Below are positions 43,901 to 51,435 of a stretch of 57,695 bases of DNA, one piece after another (position 1 is the first letter of the stretch; the number at the start of each line of letters is the position of its first letter). The stretch is from Glycomyces sp. L485. GTDB lineage: Bacteria; Actinomycetota; Actinomycetes; Mycobacteriales; Micromonosporaceae. The stretch is from assembly GCF_022548875.1 (NCBI RefSeq), contig NZ_JAKZEW010000028.1:1-57695 (forward strand), given 5' to 3'. The notes below the pieces were generated by a model, which saw only the letters and a program-made list of their open reading frames with translations, made no database searches and had not been told where the DNA came from. The position numbers and the translations under genes were made by a program.

Positions 43901-46253
43901 GCGGGCCGCCGACAAGGTCGCGGCCCGCCAGCCGATGGTCCGCGCCCAGATCCTCGACGACGGCACGCAGCGATTCCGGCCCGCGGGCGACCCCGACTGG
44001 CGCACCCCGGTCGAAGTCCTCGACCTGCGCGAGGAGGCCGACCCCGAGGCGCGCCTCGCCGAACTGCGCCGCACCTGGGCGAGCCGCGGACCCGACCCGC
44101 GCACCGGCTGCGGCGTCCACCTCACCGCGGTCCTGCTCCCGAACGGACGCGGCAGGCTCCGCATCGCCGGCAGCCTGCACATCATGGACGGCTGGTCGGG
44201 AGGCCTCTACGACCGCGAGCTCCTGACCCACCTGACCGACCCCAACGCGGTGCTGCCGCCGCTGGAGGCCGACTTCGGCGACTACGTCGCGACCCTGAGC
44301 GGCCCCGCGCTGACCGCGCGCCGCGACGCCGACCTGGCCTGGTGGGAGGACCGCATCGAGGGCCTTCCCGAGGCGCCCGCGCTGCCGCGCCGCCGCGGCC
44401 TGGCCGGACTCGAGGTCGAGACGATGACCATGCGCGAGCGCCGACTCGGCCCCGCCGAATGGGACCGCGTCCGGGCCGCGTGCACCGATCGCGGCATCAC
44501 CCCCACCACCGCAGTGCTCACCGCCTACGCGCTCGCGCTCGCCGAGGTCGCCGGGTCGCGCCGGATGCTCCTCAACAGCCTCCAGCACAACCGGATCGCC
44601 GTCCACGGGGACGTCGAGCGCATGATCGGCGCCTTCTCCCGCACGGCGCTGCTGCCGCTCGACGCCGAAGGCGACACCTTCGCCGCCGCCGCGCGGTCGG
44701 TCTCGGACACCGTGCAGGAGTACGGCGAGCACCACCTCGTCAGCGCCGTCGAGGTCGGACGCGCCATCGGCCGCCGCCGCGGCGGATCGCAGTCGATCGC
44801 ACCGGTCGTCTTCCAGTCCACACTCGGCATGGAGACGGCCCTCGGCAGGGACGTCCGCGACGGCGGCCCGCTCGGCGCCATCGACTCCACCGACTACCAC
44901 CAGGACCTGCGCACGCCGCAGGTGCAGCTCGAACTGCGCGCCTTCGAGATCCACGGCCACCTCGTGCTCTCACTTGCCGCAGTGGACGAACTGCTCGCCG
45001 AGGGACTCCCGGAGCACCTGATCGACCGGGTCTTCGAACAGGTGCGAAAGCTCGCCTCGGCAGAGGTGTTCGACCGGCCCCTCGAATTCGTCGACCTCGC
45101 CGACGCGTGGACCGGCCCGACGGCCGAACCGATACCCGAGGAACGCCCGGCAAGAGGCGGCGCACCGCTGTCGCCGGAGACGGTCGACCGCGTCCGCGAC
45201 GCTTGGCGCGAACTGCTCGGACAAGACGCCGATCCCGGTCCCGGCGACGACTTCTTCGCCTCCGGCGGCGACTCTCTCATGGCCGTCCGGCTGCTCACCG
45301 GGCTGCGCCGCGACCTCGGCGTGAACATCGCGCCGCGCGAGTTCCTGGCCGAGCCGACCTTCGCCGGACTGCTCGCCTGCGCCCGGACCGAGACGGCCGA
45401 CCAGTCGTCCACCGCTGCAGACCTCGACCGGCTGCGGCCGTCGCTGGTCGAGCTGCGCGGCGGCACCGGACGCCCGGTGTTCCTCCTGCACCCCTCGGGG
45501 GGCGACGTGCTCTGCTACGTCGAACTGACGCGCGCCCTCGGCACCGACCGGCCCGTCCACGCCATCAGCGACCCCGCCCTCGACGGCGGCGAGCCGTTCG
45601 CCGACATCCCCGCCATGGCCGAGGCCTACCGGGCGCTCATCACCGACCGCCAGGGCGAGGGCCCGTGGACGATCGGCGGCTGGTCCATGGGCGGCACCGT
45701 CGCCCACGAGGTCGCCTGCCGCATGGCCGAGGCCGGGCAGCGAGTCGACCGCCTCATCATGGTCGACTCCAACAGCCCCGACCGGATCGTCGCCCGCGAA
45801 GGGCTCGACGTCGAGCAGTCCCGCGAGGTCCACCTGCTGCGTCAACTGCGCTCGGTCGAAGCGTTCCTCGGACTCGAACTGGGGGAGCACGCCGACTGGC
45901 GCGCTCTGGCCGAGGCGCTGGTCGAGGTCGGCGCCGCCCCGAACCCGGAGGCGCTGACCGGCCGCGCCCCGGTCTTCGCCGCCCACCTGAACGCCCTGGC
46001 CGGACACCGCGCCAGCCCGCTGCCCGCATCGGTGCCGGCCCTCCTGCTCCGCGCCGACCAGACCTCGCCGCGAAACTCGGGCGTAGGTATGGGCGTCGAC
46101 GACGCCGCGGACGATGCGCTCGGATGGCGCCCGTGGGTGACCGGCCCCATGGACATCATCGGCGTCGACGCCCACCACTACTCGATCGTGCAGCGCCCCG
46201 CCGTCGCAGAGGTCGCCCGGGCGGTCACGCAGTACTTGAAAGAGGAGCGATAG
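37983..46253 (+). CDS. Hybrid PKS-NRPS: KS-AT-KR-ACP-Cy-PCP-Cy*-PCP-TE
   Basis: This 2756-residue megasynthase corresponds to yersiniabactin HMWP1. KS ~8-435 (Cys181 in TCATSLVAVH; EGHGTGT; GHTDAAAG), AT ~510-850 (GHSLGEY, Ser605), KR ~1070-1280 (GGFGSLG, active Ser/Tyr kept), ACP (Ser1349), Cy ~1406-1830 (D1546-x4-D1551-x2-S1554), PCP (Ser1871), a second Cy-like domain ~1926-2360 with the motif changed to S2064-x4-D2069-x2-S2072, PCP (Ser2431), TE ~2495-2752 (GWSMGG, Ser2568). There is no A domain, so Cys must be supplied in trans by the partner NRPS. HMWP1 ends with one Cy-(MT)-PCP; the extra Cy*-PCP is new to this layout. Confidence 0.93.
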   Translation: MIEQEQQVAVVAMSCRFPDAGDPAAYWDLIRSGRDGLTRLDPDRLRAAGVPPSLTRRPGYVPVAGLLDDPTATDPAALGLSETEATLMDPQQRLFLECAVEALEACGRAGGERGGATGVFAGQSLPSYLLDNLGHRFHPRGGDDPVESLHLHGLNVADYLPLRTAWLLGATGPAVAVGATCATSLVAVHTAVASLLAFECDTALAGGVTLRLPQEHGYFAVPDGPFSPDGATRSFGAGANGTVFTQGAGAVVLRRLPDALADGDEILAVVLGTAVGNDGRDRVGFTAPSVVGQARVVAEALDVADVAPEQVGLLEGHGTGTALGDPIEVTALNQVFGRAERPWCALGSVKSQIGHTDAAAGIAGFIKAVLAVRHGELPPAPGAREPNPDLPLDGSAFELLPEARPWRSQERIAGVSSFGIGGVNAHAVIAGPPRAPVRAASATGGEPVLLVQAADREALDARSDQLTAEAATLEADRRADLAGTLATGVRSHRWRTAVLGGRRLPAAETATAPRVVFGFPGGGAQFAGMAAGLHRHEPVFAAALDRIAERLRERTGADPRDIALDPAAVANDPGTGLPALFAVELAAHELLAWYGLRPDLVLGHSLGEYAAAVAAGALDEGEACHLVARRSALMASLPTGGMVAVAAAPADLAERLPAHPEVDLAAVNGPASCVLAGPRHAVEALTERLRADGFDARPVGVAVAAHSRQVEPIMDAFAASLGGFPERTPSLPLVTTVTGDVLDGPVDPRHWVRHLRSTVHFDRALTAAADAPGDTVLVQPGPGASVLAAAAPLGLRDRVAVLAGADEVHRPDAAPEALRLGLARCWSHGVPVDLDKLAPRHRSYPVPAYPWRRRVLAEPHRLRPDGRLGQGATEADAPSPETPLQRPTWTRAEPAAGDPASLTGRTVRVTGPAQDVAEAARALEDAGLHPTTGTADLVVAIAGPDLADELARWKDLARDLGEAQTRPPLLQITRGAESVLGTEPIDPASTAATGLPRVLAQEVDGVRWRTLDLEPDTRLDAAALVPELAALAESESDLSQHLALRGRHRWVRSWTPWRPAGRPTGGPTDRGWWLVTGGFGSLGLALAEHLIGLGADPDRIVLAGRTIPDRDGPRAERWARLAGRGVRGSRVDVTDADRLRAVVGSLAAELGAPAAVVHAPVQIDLAPLAELDAQAIVAALGPKVDGVENLQAALAGHTPAVLLMSSAAGTIGGFGLGAYVAAGRYLDGFAQRHGWLSVGWDRLRLGTREEAEAASEVSMRHALDLDDALRQIVLLAGAAPDGYLAASPTELNTRSARLDTARRVSADSGTGEGQELDASEQIVAEVWGRVLGRPVTGPDDDFFALGGHSLLATRVLAALRDEHGVELRLRDLLAAPTVRGCAALLADRTGTAAPAETPEPGRGVTTGFGLTRVQHAYWLGRTRGVDPSRPSGAEDGVGCHFFLEYSADDFDPGRYEAAWRAVIARHPMLRTVIDGSGRHRLVEPAPEFTLPVRDLTAFDAAEAAERLDQVRARLSSRVAEPDRWPLLHPEAVLLPGGEARVLLSVDVLVCDSASWMIVDRELRAHYENPAIELPSVTTTFGDCVEALARAQEGPERRRAEKYWLDRVDDLPGAPAIRHPGAAGGAPRFTRISGTVPASAWRPLAEEAARRRLTPTAVVLSAYRDVLAEWSGDDRFSVTLTVFDRPELPEVDRVVGEFSTLLVHEVEPDRPADRWERIATVQARLVDDLDHRAYSGLEVLTAWSRARGRTANIPVVFTSMLGLDRWAGQDAHRHDWLGDHVGGVSQTPQVWLDHQAFENDGELVLQWDVCETEIDLDQARTWFDRYLEALGGKAAEPETGTAALLARIWGDLLHVEPDRIGESTFLALGGDSLLAVRMAAEIRRTTGVVLALADVRADLTLAELTALVDGAGADGLPALTRREHPDEPFELLPLQQAYFVGQSGGWDISYDTVHVTTDVALDGVRAEGLREALQRAADKVAARQPMVRAQILDDGTQRFRPAGDPDWRTPVEVLDLREEADPEARLAELRRTWASRGPDPRTGCGVHLTAVLLPNGRGRLRIAGSLHIMDGWSGGLYDRELLTHLTDPNAVLPPLEADFGDYVATLSGPALTARRDADLAWWEDRIEGLPEAPALPRRRGLAGLEVETMTMRERRLGPAEWDRVRAACTDRGITPTTAVLTAYALALAEVAGSRRMLLNSLQHNRIAVHGDVERMIGAFSRTALLPLDAEGDTFAAAARSVSDTVQEYGEHHLVSAVEVGRAIGRRRGGSQSIAPVVFQSTLGMETALGRDVRDGGPLGAIDSTDYHQDLRTPQVQLELRAFEIHGHLVLSLAAVDELLAEGLPEHLIDRVFEQVRKLASAEVFDRPLEFVDLADAWTGPTAEPIPEERPARGGAPLSPETVDRVRDAWRELLGQDADPGPGDDFFASGGDSLMAVRLLTGLRRDLGVNIAPREFLAEPTFAGLLACARTETADQSSTAADLDRLRPSLVELRGGTGRPVFLLHPSGGDVLCYVELTRALGTDRPVHAISDPALDGGEPFADIPAMAEAYRALITDRQGEGPWTIGGWSMGGTVAHEVACRMAEAGQRVDRLIMVDSNSPDRIVAREGLDVEQSREVHLLRQLRSVEAFLGLELGEHADWRALAEALVEVGAAPNPEALTGRAPVFAAHLNALAGHRASPLPASVPALLLRADQTSPRNSGVGMGVDDAADDALGWRPWVTGPMDIIGVDAHHYSIVQRPAVAEVARAVTQYLKEER

Positions 46254-46262
46254 CCGCGGGCT

Positions 46263-46736
46263 TCAGGAGCAGTGCGCGAGTGCGGCGAGCAGCCAGCGGG
46301 AGACCGGGGCGTCACCCAGCTCGGCCAGATCGCCGATCCAGCGGGCTTCGGCGAGTTCCGGGGAGAGCGAGAGGACGGCGGTGGCGGCGGTCGCGGTGAG
46401 GATCGTCAAGGTGTCGCGCTTGCCTTCGAGCGTGGTGACCACGGTGTCGAGCACCACGAAGCGGCTGGAGGGGACCTTGAGGCCGAGCTCCTCGCAGATC
46501 TCCCGCGACACTGCACTCTCCGGTGTCTCGCGGGAGGGTTCGAATCCGCCGCCGGGCAGTGCCCAACGACGGGTGTCGGCATAGGAGTGCCGGACGGCGA
46601 GGAACCGGCCCGAGCCGTCGGGATGGATCAGGAGCGCCTTGACCCCGAAGGTCTCGGGCTTGCGGATCCTCCACCACAACCGCACTGCCGGCGAGGCCGC
46701 GCGGAGTACCGGTGCGGGGAGCCGGACAGATTTCAT
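46263..46736 (-). CDS. NUDIX hydrolase
   Basis: This 157-residue protein has an exact Nudix box: G-x5-E-x7-REUxEExGU in GGFEPSRETPESAVSREICE plus ELGL, which binds the metal that activates water for pyrophosphate-bond cleavage. N-terminal half VKALLIHPDGSGRFLAVRHSY is typical. Substrate not predictable. It lies convergent to the PKS-NRPS gene, 9 bp away, and looks unrelated to the cluster. Confidence 0.85.
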   Translation of the reverse strand: MKSVRLPAPVLRAASPAVRLWWRIRKPETFGVKALLIHPDGSGRFLAVRHSYADTRRWALPGGGFEPSRETPESAVSREICEELGLKVPSSRFVVLDTVVTTLEGKRDTLTILTATAATAVLSLSPELAEARWIGDLAELGDAPVSRWLLAALAHCS

Positions 46737-46970
46737 CCGCCGATTATGACGGTCCGAAAGTGCGGATCGCCGTACCGGCGGCGCACGACCCGACGTATGC
46801 CCTCACCGCGTCGGTCGACACGCCGTCCTCCCCGCATCCAGCGCCGACTCGATCCGCGGCCGGTCGACCTCCTCCGACGACGTCACGGCCGCGAGCAGCG
46901 ACTCACCGCCGGAATGTGAAGGCTGCAAGTCGGCCGGCGCGCCATCGGGGCTCGATTCACCGAGTCGCGG
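46737..46970. other. Intergenic, no supported gene
   Basis: This 234-bp gap between the NUDIX and flavoprotein genes shows no frame with a credible start and no clear hairpin or box. It could hold the NUDIX promoter. Confidence 0.4.
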
Positions 46971-47921
46971 TCAGGTGAGGAACAGCTGCTGCTCTATCCA
47001 GACGGCGGCGCGCTGGCCGTCGGCCACGGCGCCGGCGACGAACGCGGTCGGGGCCGGAGCTCCACGCTGGACCGCCGCATCGCCGGCGGCGAACACGCCC
47101 GCGTGGCTCGTCTCCATCGTCGGGCCGACGACCAGTAGACCCGAGACGTCGGTCTCGCATTCGAGCGCGGCGGCGAGGCCGTTGGACTGCTCGAAGTCCG
47201 GCCGGTGGAAGACCATTTCGGCGTCGAGGACCGTCCCGTCGGCCAGCTCGACGGCGGGAGCCCCGGCCGGTCCCGACAGCGCCGCGACCGGCTCGGCGAC
47301 GATGCGCACCCCGGCGGCGGCCGCCGCTTCGGCGACCTCGGGGTCGGGGCCGTGCCCGTTGGTGCAGACGGTGACCTCTTTGGAGAAGCGGTCGGCGAGG
47401 TAGCGCGCCAACATGGTGTCGACCGGTTGGGCCGAGACGACCACGATCCTGCGGCCGCGCGACTCGTATCCGTGGCAGTAGGCGCAGTGGGCCACGTCCG
47501 AACCCCATCTCTCGGCCAGCCCGGGAAGGCCGTCGAGCCGGTCGCGAACGCCCGAGGCCAGGAGCACCCGCCGGGCCCGCACCTGCCGGGCCGGGCCGTC
47601 CTCGGCCGGACCGACCGTCGCGACGAATCCGTTGTCGGCGGCCTCCAGGGCACTGACGCGGGCGGATTCGATCGCTACCTGCGGATGGCCGGCGATCTCC
47701 CCGCGGCCCAGCTCCCGGAACCGGCCGGGGCTCTCGCCGTCGCGGGTGAGGTACATGTGCATGTGCTCGGCGGGCGCGTTGCGAGGGCGGCCGTCGTCGA
47801 CCACCAGGACCCGGCGCTGCTGACGCCCGAGGACGAGTGCGGCCGAGAGCCCGGCCGGTCCGGCGCCTATCACGAGCACCTCCACGTCGTCGCCGTTCGA
47901 TGTGGGTGTCGTATCGGTCAT
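46971..47921 (-). CDS. Thioredoxin-reductase-like FAD oxidoreductase (CxxC)
   Basis: This 316-residue flavoprotein has the FAD Rossmann motif VEVLVIGAGPAGLSAALVLG, the redox-active VAHCAYCHGYE (CxxC), a second nucleotide-binding region GRRIVVVSAQPVD (lacking a full GxGxxG), and GVFAAGDAAVQRG near the C-terminus. The CxxCHG pattern is that of TrxR-like oxidases seen in sulfur-rich natural-product clusters such as GliT-type enzymes; in some of these the NADPH site is poor. Possible roles: protection or oxidation of thiol/thiazoline intermediates, or release of metal. It is last in an operon with the two ABC genes (ATGA overlap), so a metallophore role is likely but unproven. Confidence 0.8.
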   Translation of the reverse strand: MTDTTPTSNGDDVEVLVIGAGPAGLSAALVLGRQQRRVLVVDDGRPRNAPAEHMHMYLTRDGESPGRFRELGRGEIAGHPQVAIESARVSALEAADNGFVATVGPAEDGPARQVRARRVLLASGVRDRLDGLPGLAERWGSDVAHCAYCHGYESRGRRIVVVSAQPVDTMLARYLADRFSKEVTVCTNGHGPDPEVAEAAAAAGVRIVAEPVAALSGPAGAPAVELADGTVLDAEMVFHRPDFEQSNGLAAALECETDVSGLLVVGPTMETSHAGVFAAGDAAVQRGAPAPTAFVAGAVADGQRAAVWIEQQLFLT

Positions 47922-49654
47922 GTCGTCGCCTCCTGGCTCGTAGGTTCGGTGGTCGTGTGGGAGCCCCACAGGCTGCGGTAGGCGCCGGGCTGCGCCAGCA
48001 GCTCGTCGTGGCCGCCGCGTTGGACGATGCGGCCGCCGTCGAGGACGACGATCTGGTCGGCCTCCCGGACGCTTTCGAGTCTGTGGGCGGTCATGACGAC
48101 CGTCCGGCGACCCCGCAGCTGTGCGATGGCGTCGTCCACCACGCCCTGATGACGGGCGTCGAGGCCGGCGGTCGGCTCGTCGAGCAGCAGCACCGGTGCG
48201 TCGCGCAGCAGGGCGCGGGCGAGGCACACGCGCTGGCGTTCGCCTCCGGACAGGAGCCCGCCCGATTCGCCGACCGGCGAATCCAGGCCCTCCGGCAGGC
48301 GGCGCGCCACCTCCTCGAGCCCGGCGGCGCGGACGGCCGCGTCCACCTCGGCGTCGGTGGCCTCGGGGCGGGCGAGACGGACATTGCCGCGGATCGTGCC
48401 CTCGGCGAGCAGCGGCTCCTGGGGCACGAGGGCGAGGTGCCGCACCGTCTCGACGGTGCCGAGGTCACGCAGGTCGGCGCCGTCGAGCAGCACCGACCCC
48501 TCATCGGGGTCGGCGGCGCGGGCCAGCAACCCCAACAAGGTCGTCTTGCCCGAGCCGGAGGCGCCGACGACGGCGGTGCAGGTGCCCGGCTCGGCCACGA
48601 GGTCGATCCGGTCAAGCGCAGTGGTGCCGCCGTCGTGGCGGACGGTGACCGAGCAGAGCTCGATCCGGGCGGCCCCGGCATCGGAGGGACGCGCGAGCGG
48701 CCGGTCCGGTTCGGGCAGCGGCTCCAGGTCGAGGAACGCGCGCACCCGGTCGAGCGAGCCACGCGCGGTGCGGGTCGCGGCGCCCAGCTCGGCGGCCGAC
48801 CGCAGGCTCGCGACCAGCGCCGCCGCCAGCAGCAGGAGCACGGAGGCGTCCACGGCGGTGACGGATCCGGAGGCCGCGCGCACCGCCGCGACGGCGAGCA
48901 GCGCCGCCCCGGCGGACTGGACCGCGAGGGCGAAGACCGCTATCCCCGGTATGACCGAGCGGATGAGGTGCCCGCTGCGACCGGACGCCTCTACCAGCGC
49001 GGCGTCTGTCAGCCGCTCGGCGTGGCCCGGGTCGGGAGTGAGGCGGCTGACGCGCTGGATCTCGGCGAATTCGAGGACCCTGCCGGCGGCTTCGGCTCGC
49101 GCTTCGGCCAGTGCGGCGTCGCCCGAGGTCACGCGCCGCAGGCTCCAGCGGTGGCACCACAGCAGCAGCGGCAGCGTCGCCGCGGCGACCAGCCCGGTGA
49201 CCGGGTCGACCGCGAGCATCGCCGCGGCCAGAGCGACCGGCGTCGCCGCGGCCCGCACCGCCGGGAGCATGAGGTGGCCCGGGTAGGCCATCACCTCCAT
49301 GACCTGGCTCCCCGCCAGGCGACTGACCTCGCCGACGCGGCGTTGACCGAACCACCGCAGCGGCAGCCGGAGCAGGTGGTCGGCGGTGCGCCTGTGCAGA
49401 TCGAGCGAGAGCCCGTACCCGCATTCGCGAGCGAGCGAAGTAGCGGCGGCGGTCGCCGCGGCCCACAGGGCGGCGGCTGCGACCACCGCCCAGGCCGCCG
49501 TGGGCTCCCGGCCGTCGAGTAGCTGACCGGCGGGAGCGAGCAGGGACAGGATCGTGATCGCTTCGAGCGCGGAGGCTACTGCGGCGAGCGCGATCGCGGC
49601 GAGCATCCGCCGCCGTGAAGCCGGGTCGAGCAGGGGAAGCAGCCGTCTGATCAT
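47918..49654 (-). CDS. ABC half-transporter, membrane-ATPase (YbtQ/IrtB-like)
   Basis: This 578-residue protein is a type IV ABC half-transporter: six membrane helices in ~1-310 and a C-terminal ATPase with Walker A VGASGSGKTT, Q-loop VPQEPLL, signature LLSGGERQRVCLARAL, Walker B VLLLDEPTAGL and H-loop MTAHRLE. It overlaps its upstream partner (ATGA) and probably forms a heterodimer with it. In yersiniabactin (YbtPQ) and carboxymycobactin (IrtAB) systems such pairs import the metal-siderophore complex despite an exporter fold; export is the alternative here. Confidence 0.87.
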   Translation of the reverse strand: MIRRLLPLLDPASRRRMLAAIALAAVASALEAITILSLLAPAGQLLDGREPTAAWAVVAAAALWAAATAAATSLARECGYGLSLDLHRRTADHLLRLPLRWFGQRRVGEVSRLAGSQVMEVMAYPGHLMLPAVRAAATPVALAAAMLAVDPVTGLVAAATLPLLLWCHRWSLRRVTSGDAALAEARAEAAGRVLEFAEIQRVSRLTPDPGHAERLTDAALVEASGRSGHLIRSVIPGIAVFALAVQSAGAALLAVAAVRAASGSVTAVDASVLLLLAAALVASLRSAAELGAATRTARGSLDRVRAFLDLEPLPEPDRPLARPSDAGAARIELCSVTVRHDGGTTALDRIDLVAEPGTCTAVVGASGSGKTTLLGLLARAADPDEGSVLLDGADLRDLGTVETVRHLALVPQEPLLAEGTIRGNVRLARPEATDAEVDAAVRAAGLEEVARRLPEGLDSPVGESGGLLSGGERQRVCLARALLRDAPVLLLDEPTAGLDARHQGVVDDAIAQLRGRRTVVMTAHRLESVREADQIVVLDGGRIVQRGGHDELLAQPGAYRSLWGSHTTTEPTSQEATT

Positions 49655-51375
49655 GCCTGCGCCTCCGCGGGTTCGGCCCGGGCGTCGAGAAGGGCGGCGA
49701 ACGGGCCGCCCGAGGCCCGCAGCCGGCCGGGCGGGCCGCTGTCGACCACGCGGCCGCGGTCGAGCACGACGACGTGGTCGGCGGCGAGCGCGACCTCCAG
49801 TCGGTGGTCGGCGCGCACGACGGTGCATTCGGCCCGCAGCTCGGCGACCGCCCGGTCGATCAGTGCCGCGTTCGTCCGGTCGATCCAGGAGGAGGGCTCG
49901 TCCAGGATCAACAGGTCCGGTTCGGCGGCGAGGGCGCGGGCGAGGCACAGGCGCTGGCGTTCCCCGCCGGACAGTGCGATGTCGTCGCCGAGGACGGTGT
50001 CCTCGCCGTGCGGCAGCGTCCGGATCCGTTCGCCGAGCCCGACCGCGTCGAGGGCTTCGGCGCAGCGGCGCGAGTCGAGGCCGGGACGTCCGAGCCGCAG
50101 GTTGTCGAGCACGGTCCCGCGCACGAGCAGGGGCGTCTGCCAGACGGCCGCGACGCGGTCGGCGGTCCCTTCGCGACCGATCGCCTCAAGGGGCACGCCG
50201 TCGACGGCGATGGCGCCGGAGTCGGGTCGGACCAAGCCGGCCAGGCATTCGAGCAGGGTGCTCTTGCCCGCGCCGCTGCCGCCGACGACGACGGTGAGTC
50301 CTCCGGCCGGGCAGCGGAGCGCGATCTCGTCGAGGACGCGATGGCCTTCCAAGGTGAGTGTGAGCCCGTCGGCGTCGATGCCGGGGGTTCGGCCGGGCCA
50401 CGGCCGCCCGCCGCCGGGCTCGGGCCGCTCGTCCGGGGCCTCCATCAGGTCGCGCACACGGACCGCCGCGGCGGCGCCGACGGCGAGGTCCTGCGTGGCG
50501 AAGGCGATGGACGACAGCGGCGAGACGACGAACGGTGCGATGAGGGCGACGGCGATCGAGTCGGCGAGCCCGGTCGGGCCGTCGAGGGCGCCGGCGGCGA
50601 GGGCGCCGCCGAGGACGAAGAGCACGGCCGTGCCCGACAGCAGCACCTGTTGGGCGGTCATCGTGGGGGTCACGGTTCTGGCCCAGCCGCGCACGAAGTC
50701 GGCCCAGCCGCGGGCGGCGGCGGTGAACCGGTCGGTGCCGGCGCCGTAGACCTTGAGGACCGGCGCGGTCCTGGCGAGTTCGACCGCGGCCCGGTCGAGT
50801 TCGGCCCCGGCCGCCAGGTAGCGGCCCATCTGCTCGGGGAGACGGCGGCGCTGGCGGTGCTGGAGCAGCACCGCCAGCGCCGCCGGCGCGAGCGCGGCGA
50901 GGGCCAGCGGCGGCGAGACGGCCGCCATCAGCGTCAGCCCGGCCGCGACCGTGGCGGCCGAGGCGACCGCGTCGGGCAGGCCGTGGCCGATCACATGGTG
51001 GAGCGCGTCGACGTCCTCGCCGACGGCGCGTTTGACGGCGGTCGTGCCCTCCCGGTCGATCCAGGTGACCGGCCGCCGTCCGAAGACCGCGAGCGCACGG
51101 CGGCGCAAGGACAGCTGGAGGCAGTTGTCGGCCACGTGGAGCAGCCACGAGGACGCCGCGTGGGTCCCGGTGTGGAGCGCCGCCCCGCAGGCGGCGACGG
51201 CGATCCAGGTCCACGCCGTCTCCTGGGCCGCGGTGAAGTCGGCCACGAGGCGGCTCGCCGCGAAGACGGGGGCGAGCAGCGCGGTCGCGGCGACCGCTTC
51301 GAAGGCCAGTGCCGCCGCGACGAGGCCGCGCACGGGTCGCGTCAATCGGAGGAGCGCTCGAAGGGAGTCGGTCAC
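49651..51375 (-). CDS. ABC half-transporter, membrane-ATPase (YbtP/IrtA-like)
   Basis: This 574-residue half-transporter has an N-terminal six-helix region (~1-305) and an ATPase (Walker A GGSGAGKST, Q-loop WQTPLLVRG, LSGGERQRLCLARAL, Walker B LLILDEPSSWID, H-loop ADHRLE). The start is GTG at 51375, placed exactly 8 bp after TATCAT (51387-51382): a leaderless start like the PPTase. It is first in an operon with its partner and the CxxC flavoprotein, divergent from the NRPS gene and sharing metal box 3 with it. No IrtA-type siderophore-interacting (FAD) domain is present. Confidence 0.87.
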   Translation of the reverse strand: MTDSLRALLRLTRPVRGLVAAALAFEAVAATALLAPVFAASRLVADFTAAQETAWTWIAVAACGAALHTGTHAASSWLLHVADNCLQLSLRRRALAVFGRRPVTWIDREGTTAVKRAVGEDVDALHHVIGHGLPDAVASAATVAAGLTLMAAVSPPLALAALAPAALAVLLQHRQRRRLPEQMGRYLAAGAELDRAAVELARTAPVLKVYGAGTDRFTAAARGWADFVRGWARTVTPTMTAQQVLLSGTAVLFVLGGALAAGALDGPTGLADSIAVALIAPFVVSPLSSIAFATQDLAVGAAAAVRVRDLMEAPDERPEPGGGRPWPGRTPGIDADGLTLTLEGHRVLDEIALRCPAGGLTVVVGGSGAGKSTLLECLAGLVRPDSGAIAVDGVPLEAIGREGTADRVAAVWQTPLLVRGTVLDNLRLGRPGLDSRRCAEALDAVGLGERIRTLPHGEDTVLGDDIALSGGERQRLCLARALAAEPDLLILDEPSSWIDRTNAALIDRAVAELRAECTVVRADHRLEVALAADHVVVLDRGRVVDSGPPGRLRASGGPFAALLDARAEPAEAQA

Positions 51376-51383
51376 CGTGAAAT

Positions 51384-51402
51384 GATATCAATAATCATTA
51401 TC
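51384..51402. promoter_or_regulatory. Fur/Zur-type metal box 3 (divergent promoter)
   Basis: On the minus strand GATAATGATTATTGATATC matches 15 of 19 of the Fur consensus (first nine positions perfect); the 7-1-7 core is TGATAAT-G-ATTATTG. It overlaps the -10 of the ABC operon and lies just upstream of the NRPS ribosome site, so it would control both transcripts. Confidence 0.72.
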
Positions 51403-51435
51403 AATAAGATTTCCCATGGGACGGTGAAGCCGCAG

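Noticed and set aside
41097-44960. 1287-residue open frame antisense to the PKS-NRPS
   Set aside because: Its codons show the reverse GC3 pattern expected from the opposite strand of a high-GC gene, it has no domain, and it lacks a plausible ribosome site.
46263-46736. NUDIX gene as part of the metallophore cluster
   Set aside because: It is on its own, converges on the PKS-NRPS, has no metal box and no family role in such clusters.
30690-51402. DtxR/IdeR/DmdR iron boxes
   Set aside because: No TTAGGTTAGGCTAACCTAA-like sequence was seen in the promoter regions of the cluster; the palindromes fit the Fur family instead.
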